Shown here: piece by piece, positions 59,695 to 64,000 of the stretch
Layout of the letters: the number at the start of each line of letters is the position of its first letter
How positions within the stretch are numbered: the first letter of the stretch is position 1
DNA from: CBDBJK01 sp965206395
Lineage (GTDB): Bacteria; Chloroflexota; Dehalococcoidia; Lucifugimonadales; CATOSD01
Direction: 5' to 3'
NCBI GenBank assembly: GCA_965206395.1
Contig: CBDBJK010000013.1
Span: forward strand, 1 to 64,000
DNA: 64,000 nucleotides
Program-made: the position numbers and the translations under genes
Notes under the pieces: model-generated
What the model was told of the DNA's origin: nothing
Database searches by the model: none
What the model saw: only the letters and a program-made list of their open reading frames with translations

Positions 59695-62600
59695 TTCCAC
59701 GACGAACAGGTTGCTCGTGCCGCCTGCCGTCGTCACAGTCACCTCTGGCCCGGCGTCGTTGGGTATCGTGACGTTCATCGCGGTGTTCGTGCTAAAAACG
59801 TTAATCGTGACCGAGCCGGTGTCAGGGTCTACGACATCCACGTCACCAAAGCGAACAGTCGAGCCGCCCTCTATGAACCCGCTGCCGTTCAGACGCAGGT
59901 TTTGCCCTGGCGTAAGAACCCCTCCTGTAACAGAAGACGAGGTAATCCTCGGCACTATCTGCAACAGGAAGCTCGTGTCTGTGCCCGGCACGGTGACTTC
60001 GCCTGTCGCCGCGTTGAGCGGAACAGTTACGGTAGCTTCAGTCCTGTCGCTATTAATGAAGGCGACTCTAACAAAGCTAAAGCCCGGCGTGCCGCTGTCG
60101 TTCACGCTTGGGAAGCTCACGTTGGTGTTGGTGCGGAATCCCGAACCCACAAGTGTGATAGCCTGGCCCACGTTGGCCGAGCGTTCGCCCGAGTCAGCGG
60201 GCGTGCCTATATTGGCGACGGCGATGAGGTCTGTGAACGACTCAGGGCCGACGAAGAACACGTTGGTCGTGCCACCCTCGGTCGTCACGCTCATGCCCCC
60301 ATCGGCTCCTGTAGGCATGGTTACATCCATAAGCGTGCCAGACGAGTGAACGTTAATCGTCGTGCTGCTGGTGCTAGGGTCTACGACATCAACACTGCCG
60401 AAGTGGACGGTGATGTCGCCCTCTATGAATCCGCCGCCATGCAACCGCAGGTTCACCCCCGGCCTGAAGTCGTTGTTGCTTGAGAACGTGGTTATTCGCG
60501 GCACTATCTGAAGGAAGAAGGAGTCTGGCAGGCCGACAAGTTTAACGTCTCCTGTTGCCGCCGTGTTCGGCACGACCACCGTGGCCTCGGTGCGGTCTGC
60601 GTTTAGCCCGCCAATGCGAACGTTTATCGTCCCTACAGCGCCGCTGTCGTTCACGCTTGGGAAGCTCACGTTGGTGTTGCTGCGGAAGCCCGAACCCAAA
60701 ATCGTGATTGTCTGGCCCACATTGGCCGAGCGTTCGCCCGAATCGGCAGGCGTGCCCTCGTTGGCATCAGCGATGAGGTCTGTGAACGACTCAGGCCCGA
60801 CAAAGAACACATTGCTCGTGCCACCCTCGGTCGTCACGCTCATGCCCCCATCCGCTCCTGTAGGCATGGTTACATCCATAAGCGTGCCAGACGAGTGAAC
60901 GTTAATCGTCGTCGAGCTAGTGCTAGGGTCTACGACATCAACACTGCCGAAGTGGACGGTGATGCCGCCCTCTATGAATCCGCCGCCATGCAATCGCAGG
61001 TTCACCCCCGGCCTGAAGTCGCTGTTACTTGAGAACGTGGTTATTCGCGGCACTATCTGCAAGAAGAAGGAGTCCGGCAGGCCGACAAGTTTAACGTCTC
61101 CTGTTGCCGCCGTGTTCGGCACGACCACCGTGGCCTCGGTGCGGTCTGCGTTTAGCCCGCCAATGCGAACGTTTATCGTCCCCGGCACGCCGCTGTCGCT
61201 CACGCTTGGGAAGCTCACGTTGGTGTTGCTGCGGAAGCCCGAACCCAAAATCGTGATTGTCTGGCCTACATTGGCCGAGCGTTCACCTGAATCGGCAGGC
61301 GTGCCCTCGTTGGCATCAGCGATGAGGTCTGTGAACGACTCAGGCCCGACAAAGAACACATTGCTCGTGCCACCCTCGGTCGTCACGCTCATGCCCCCAT
61401 CCGCTCCTGTAGGCATGGTTACATCCATAAGCGTGCCAGACGAGTGAACGTTAATCGTCGTCGAGCTAGTGCTCGGGTCTACGACATCAACACTGCCGAA
61501 GTGGACGGTGATGCCGCCCTCTATGAAGCCATTGCCGTGCAATCGCAGGTTCACCCCCGGCCTGAAGTCGCTGTTACTTGAGAACGTAGTTATTCGCGGC
61601 ACTATCTGCAAGAAGAAGGAGTCTGGCAGGCCAAAAAGTTTGACCTCTCCCGTCGCCGCCGTGTTCGGCACGACCACCGTGGCCTGGGTGCGGGTTACGT
61701 TCAGCCCGCCAATGCGAACGTTTATCGTCCCTACAGCGCCGCTGTCGTTCACGCTTGGGAAGCTCACGTTGGTGTTGCTGCGGAAGCCCGAACCCAAAAT
61801 CGTGATTGTCTGGCCTACATTGGCCGAACGCTCACCTGAATCGGCAGGCGTGCCCTCGTTGGCATCAGCGATGAGGTCTGTGAACGACTCAGGCCCGACG
61901 AAGAACACGTTGCTCGTGCCGCCCCCGGTCGTCACGCTCACACCAGAACCCGCCCCTGAAGGCATGGTTACGTCCATAAGCGTGCCAGACGAGTGAACGT
62001 TAATCGTCGTCGAGCTAGTGCTCGGGTCTACGACATCTACATCGCCGAAGTGGACGGTGATGCCGCCCTCTATGAAGCCATTGCCGCGCAATCGCAGGTT
62101 CACCCCCGGCCTGAAGTCGCTGTTGTTTGAGAACGTGGTCACTCGCGGCACTATCTGCAGGAAGAATGTGTCTGGCAGGCCAAAAAGTTTAACGTCTCCT
62201 GTTGCCGCCGTGTTTGGCACGACAGCGTTAACCGTTGTGCCGTCCAGCGACACCCTGCTATTGTTGACAAACGTTTCGCTCGGCACTCCAGAATCGTTAA
62301 CCGTTGGGAAGCTAATACTGGTAGAGCTATCGAAAGCGCGGTAGTTTGCCGTAAACGTGATTGTCTGGCCCACGTTTGCCGAAGATTCGCCTGCATCGAC
62401 TGGCGTGCCTTCGGTAGCCGTCGAGTCGAAGGAGAATGAAGGCACTACCACGCTTATCGTGATGTCATCGGCATCAGCGGTGTTGGCATCCGTGTCTGTC
62501 ACCGTCGCTCCCAGCGTGATATCGTTGTCGCCTCCCTCATCGAACACAGGCATAGTGAACTCGAACTGATACGGCGATGTATCGTCAGTGAATGCAACGC

Positions 62601-64000
62601 TGCCGTCTATGAGGAAGTCCACAGACGCGATTCCACCACTATCCAGTGCAGATACTTTGATGATGATGGTGGACTCTTCCGCGAAGGCGTCCCCGTCTCG
62701 CGGCGAAGTGATGGTAACTGTCGGCAGGAACATTTCCACGGCGTTGCTCGTGCCGCCGAGGGTGGTCACGCTGACCGTTTCCTCAGCGCCCGCCGGTATC
62801 GTCACGTTCATTGCGGTGCCGCTGGAGAACACGTCGACGGTAGTGCTGCCTATATTCGGGTCAACCACGTCCGTGCCGCCGAAGTGGATGGTGATGTCGC
62901 CCTCGACGAAGCCGCGTCCGTTCAGCCTAAGATTTGAACCTGGGCTAAACGAGGTGAAACTGAACGACGTTATCCTTGGCACCACTTGCAGGAAGAAGGA
63001 GTCGTCGTTGCCCGGCATGGTCACGCTGCCCGTGACAGCGGTGTTCGGCACTGTTACCACTGCCTCTGTCCCGTCGATGTTGACACCGCTCACCCTGACT
63101 GTGCTGAAGCCAGTGATGCCGGAGTCGATGACTGTTGGGAACGTGACGTTGCTGTTCGACCTGAAGTTCGTGCCTTCAAGCGTGATGCTCTGGCCCACGT
63201 TAGCGGAGCGTTCGCCACCGTCAGCGGGCGTGCCGAAGTCTGCGCTAGCTATAAGCTCCGTGAACGATGTCGGCCCGACCTCGACCTCGTTGCTCGTGCC
63301 GCCCGCAGTCGTCACGCTCACCAGCGCGCCCGGATTCGACGGTATGACACTGGTTATACCTGTGCCGACGGAGAACACGTCGATTGTGCCTGTGCTCACG
63401 TCGGGATCGATCACGTCTGTGTCTCCGAAGTGGACAGTGATGCCGCCTTCGACGAAGCCATTCCCGATCAGTGTCAGGTTGCGCGATGTGCCCGACTGCC
63501 TGAAGTCGCTGTTCGTGAACGAGGTTATCCTTGGCACCACTTGCATGAAGATGGAGCCGTCGTTGCCAGGCATGGTCACGTTGCCAGTTACAGCGGTGTT
63601 CGGCACTGTTACCACTGCCTCTGTACCGTCGATGTTGACACCGCTTACCCTGACTGTGCTGAAGCCACTGATGCCAGTGTCACCGATTGTCGGGAATGCG
63701 ACGTTGCTGTTCGACCTGAAGTTCGTGCCCTCAAGCGTGATGCTCTGGCCCACGTTGGCGGAGCGCTCGCCGCCGTCAGTGGGTGTGCCGAAGTCTGCGC
63801 TAGCTATAAGCTCCGTGAACGATGTCGGCCCGACCTCGACCTCGTTGCTCGTGCCGCCCGTTGTCGTCACGCTCACTAGAGCGCCCGGATTCGATGGGAT
63901 GACGCTGCTCACTCCTGTGCCGACGGAGAATACGTCGACGGTAGTGCTGCTCACATTCGGGTCGATCACGTCTGTGTCACCAAAGTGGACGGTGATGCCG
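59692..64000 (-). CDS. giant IPT/TIG-repeat surface protein (5' end beyond window)
   Basis: At least 1430 aa; the frame is open to the window edge, so the N-terminus and any signal peptide are not visible. It alternates two Ig-like units. A TIG-type unit (LRLHGNGFIEGGITVHFGSV, DVVDPSTSSTTINVHSSGTL, SVTTEGGTSNVFFVG) occurs about eight times. A second unit (GERSANVGQTITILGSGFRS, NTNVSFPSVNDSG, VVVPNTAATGDV) occurs about seven times. One bacterial Ig-like domain (TVTITSPRDGDAFAEESTII, VDFLIDGSVAFTDDTSPYQF) interrupts the series. No sortase or membrane anchor at the C-terminus, which ends NLFVVE. Likely an adhesin or S-layer-associated protein. Confidence 0.85.
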   Translation of the reverse strand, partial: GITVHFGDTDVIDPNVSSTTVDVFSVGTGVSSVIPSNPGALVSVTTTGGTSNEVEVGPTSFTELIASADFGTPTDGGERSANVGQSITLEGTNFRSNSNVAFPTIGDTGISGFSTVRVSGVNIDGTEAVVTVPNTAVTGNVTMPGNDGSIFMQVVPRITSFTNSDFRQSGTSRNLTLIGNGFVEGGITVHFGDTDVIDPDVSTGTIDVFSVGTGITSVIPSNPGALVSVTTAGGTSNEVEVGPTSFTELIASADFGTPADGGERSANVGQSITLEGTNFRSNSNVTFPTVIDSGITGFSTVRVSGVNIDGTEAVVTVPNTAVTGSVTMPGNDDSFFLQVVPRITSFSFTSFSPGSNLRLNGRGFVEGDITIHFGGTDVVDPNIGSTTVDVFSSGTAMNVTIPAGAEETVSVTTLGGTSNAVEMFLPTVTITSPRDGDAFAEESTIIIKVSALDSGGIASVDFLIDGSVAFTDDTSPYQFEFTMPVFDEGGDNDITLGATVTDTDANTADADDITISVVVPSFSFDSTATEGTPVDAGESSANVGQTITFTANYRAFDSSTSISFPTVNDSGVPSETFVNNSRVSLDGTTVNAVVPNTAATGDVKLFGLPDTFFLQIVPRVTTFSNNSDFRPGVNLRLRGNGFIEGGITVHFGDVDVVDPSTSSTTINVHSSGTLMDVTMPSGAGSGVSVTTGGGTSNVFFVGPESFTDLIADANEGTPADSGERSANVGQTITILGSGFRSNTNVSFPSVNDSGAVGTINVRIGGLNVTRTQATVVVPNTAATGEVKLFGLPDSFFLQIVPRITTFSSNSDFRPGVNLRLHGNGFIEGGITVHFGSVDVVDPSTSSTTINVHSSGTLMDVTMPTGADGGMSVTTEGGTSNVFFVGPESFTDLIADANEGTPADSGERSANVGQTITILGSGFRSNTNVSFPSVSDSGVPGTINVRIGGLNADRTEATVVVPNTAATGDVKLVGLPDSFFLQIVPRITTFSSNSDFRPGVNLRLHGGGFIEGGITVHFGSVDVVDPSTSSTTINVHSSGTLMDVTMPTGADGGMSVTTEGGTSNVFFVGPESFTDLIADANEGTPADSGERSANVGQTITILGSGFRSNTNVSFPSVNDSGAVGTINVRIGGLNADRTEATVVVPNTAATGDVKLVGLPDSFFLQIVPRITTFSSNNDFRPGVNLRLHGGGFIEGDITVHFGSVDVVDPSTSSTTINVHSSGTLMDVTMPTGADGGMSVTTEGGTTNVFFVGPESFTDLIAVANIGTPADSGERSANVGQAITLVGSGFRTNTNVSFPSVNDSGTPGFSFVRVAFINSDRTEATVTVPLNAATGEVTVPGTDTSFLLQIVPRITSSSVTGGVLTPGQNLRLNGSGFIEGGSTVRFGDVDVVDPDTGSVTINVFSTNTAMNVTIPNDAGPEVTVTTAGGTSNLFVVE
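60371..62017. repeat. three tandem 549-bp DNA repeats inside the surface-protein gene
   Basis: Units start at about 60371, 60920 and 61469, each 549 bp (183 codons), with a diverged fourth following. They are nearly identical at DNA level, including silent positions, while the flanking units are much more diverged. This shows recent amplification or gene conversion within the coding sequence; unit number may vary between strains. Confidence 0.85.

Noticed and set aside
60371..62017. CRISPR-like periodic repeats
   Set aside because: The units are 549 bp, fully coding and contiguous with no short repeat-spacer pattern. No CRISPR array is present in the window.
59711..63879. Long plus-strand frames across the surface-protein repeats
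   Set aside because: They are antisense shadows of the TIG-repeat gene. They repeat every 549 bp because the real gene does and have no start context.

Overview
The window looks like a chromosomal segment of a free-living, probably marine member of the Chloroflexota (Dehalococcoidia/SAR202-like). This is inferred from family content and not from a marker tree. The clues are a DUF1501/DUF1800 pair, an Eis-type acetyltransferase, dihydroxyphthalate-decarboxylase-like and maleate-isomerase-like proteins, an alpha/beta-hydrolase/methyltransferase fusion, a nitrile-hydratase-type cluster, and a nusA-ylxR-infB-rbfA-truB operon. GC is moderate and genes are packed with strong Shine-Dalgarno sites. 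No tRNA, rRNA or CRISPR array was seen.

Layout. 1-5.1 kb: a response regulator/histidine kinase pair, then an IS3-family and an IS630-family element bracketing a dead parDE toxin-antitoxin pair. 5.3-22.9 kb: a mosaic of single genes (secreted proteins, LuxR regulator, DHP-decarboxylase-like protein, NHL propeller with DUF1501 and DUF1800, Fur/PerR with its own palindromic operator, retropepsin, two acetyltransferases, FtsH, an amber-interrupted DUF1684 gene, racemase-like protein, nitroreductase, ornithine-cyclodeaminase-like protein, methyltransferase). 23.2-26.3 kb: two IS630 copies head-to-tail, abutting a rhodanese gene that has lost its N-terminus and has UGA at its catalytic cysteine codon. 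26.3-33.3 kb: endonuclease III-like gene, histidine kinase, second IS3 copy, a damaged secreted-protein gene, two IS5-family elements. 33.3-39.8 kb: molybdate transporter genes with an MFS gene, a lipoprotein hydrolase and an aminotransferase. 40-47.2 kb: the nusA operon, then rplU-rpmA-rpmE and a DUF1385 gene. 47.3-50 kb: a hydrolase-methyltransferase fusion gene split by the third IS3 copy. 50.1-54.2 kb: a six-gene his operon with a cobalamin adenosyltransferase and a methyltransferase inside. 54.3-58.4 kb: two alpha/beta hydrolases and a cobalt nitrile hydratase/thiocyanate hydrolase-like cluster whose beta subunit is split and partly triplicated. 58.5-64 kb: cupredoxin-like lipoprotein, a membrane protein with an internal repeat, and a giant IPT/TIG-repeat surface protein running off the window.

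What stands out. (1) The rhodanese remnant has an in-frame UGA exactly at the active-site Cys of the CxGGxR loop, followed by a strong SECIS-like hairpin: a selenocysteine rhodanese candidate. (2) The nitrile-hydratase-type locus has the thiocyanate-hydrolase gene layout (beta-N, beta-C, alpha) with three tandem beta-N genes and a fossil of the duplication. (3) Eight insertion-sequence copies from four element types have broken or remodelled neighbours. The parE truncation, the fusion-gene split and the tandem IS630 pair can be read to the base. (4) Several genes carry start- or stop-codon oddities: an ACG-start response regulator, an ATC-start cyclodeaminase, an amber-interrupted DUF1684 gene, and A-run frameshift sites in transposases.
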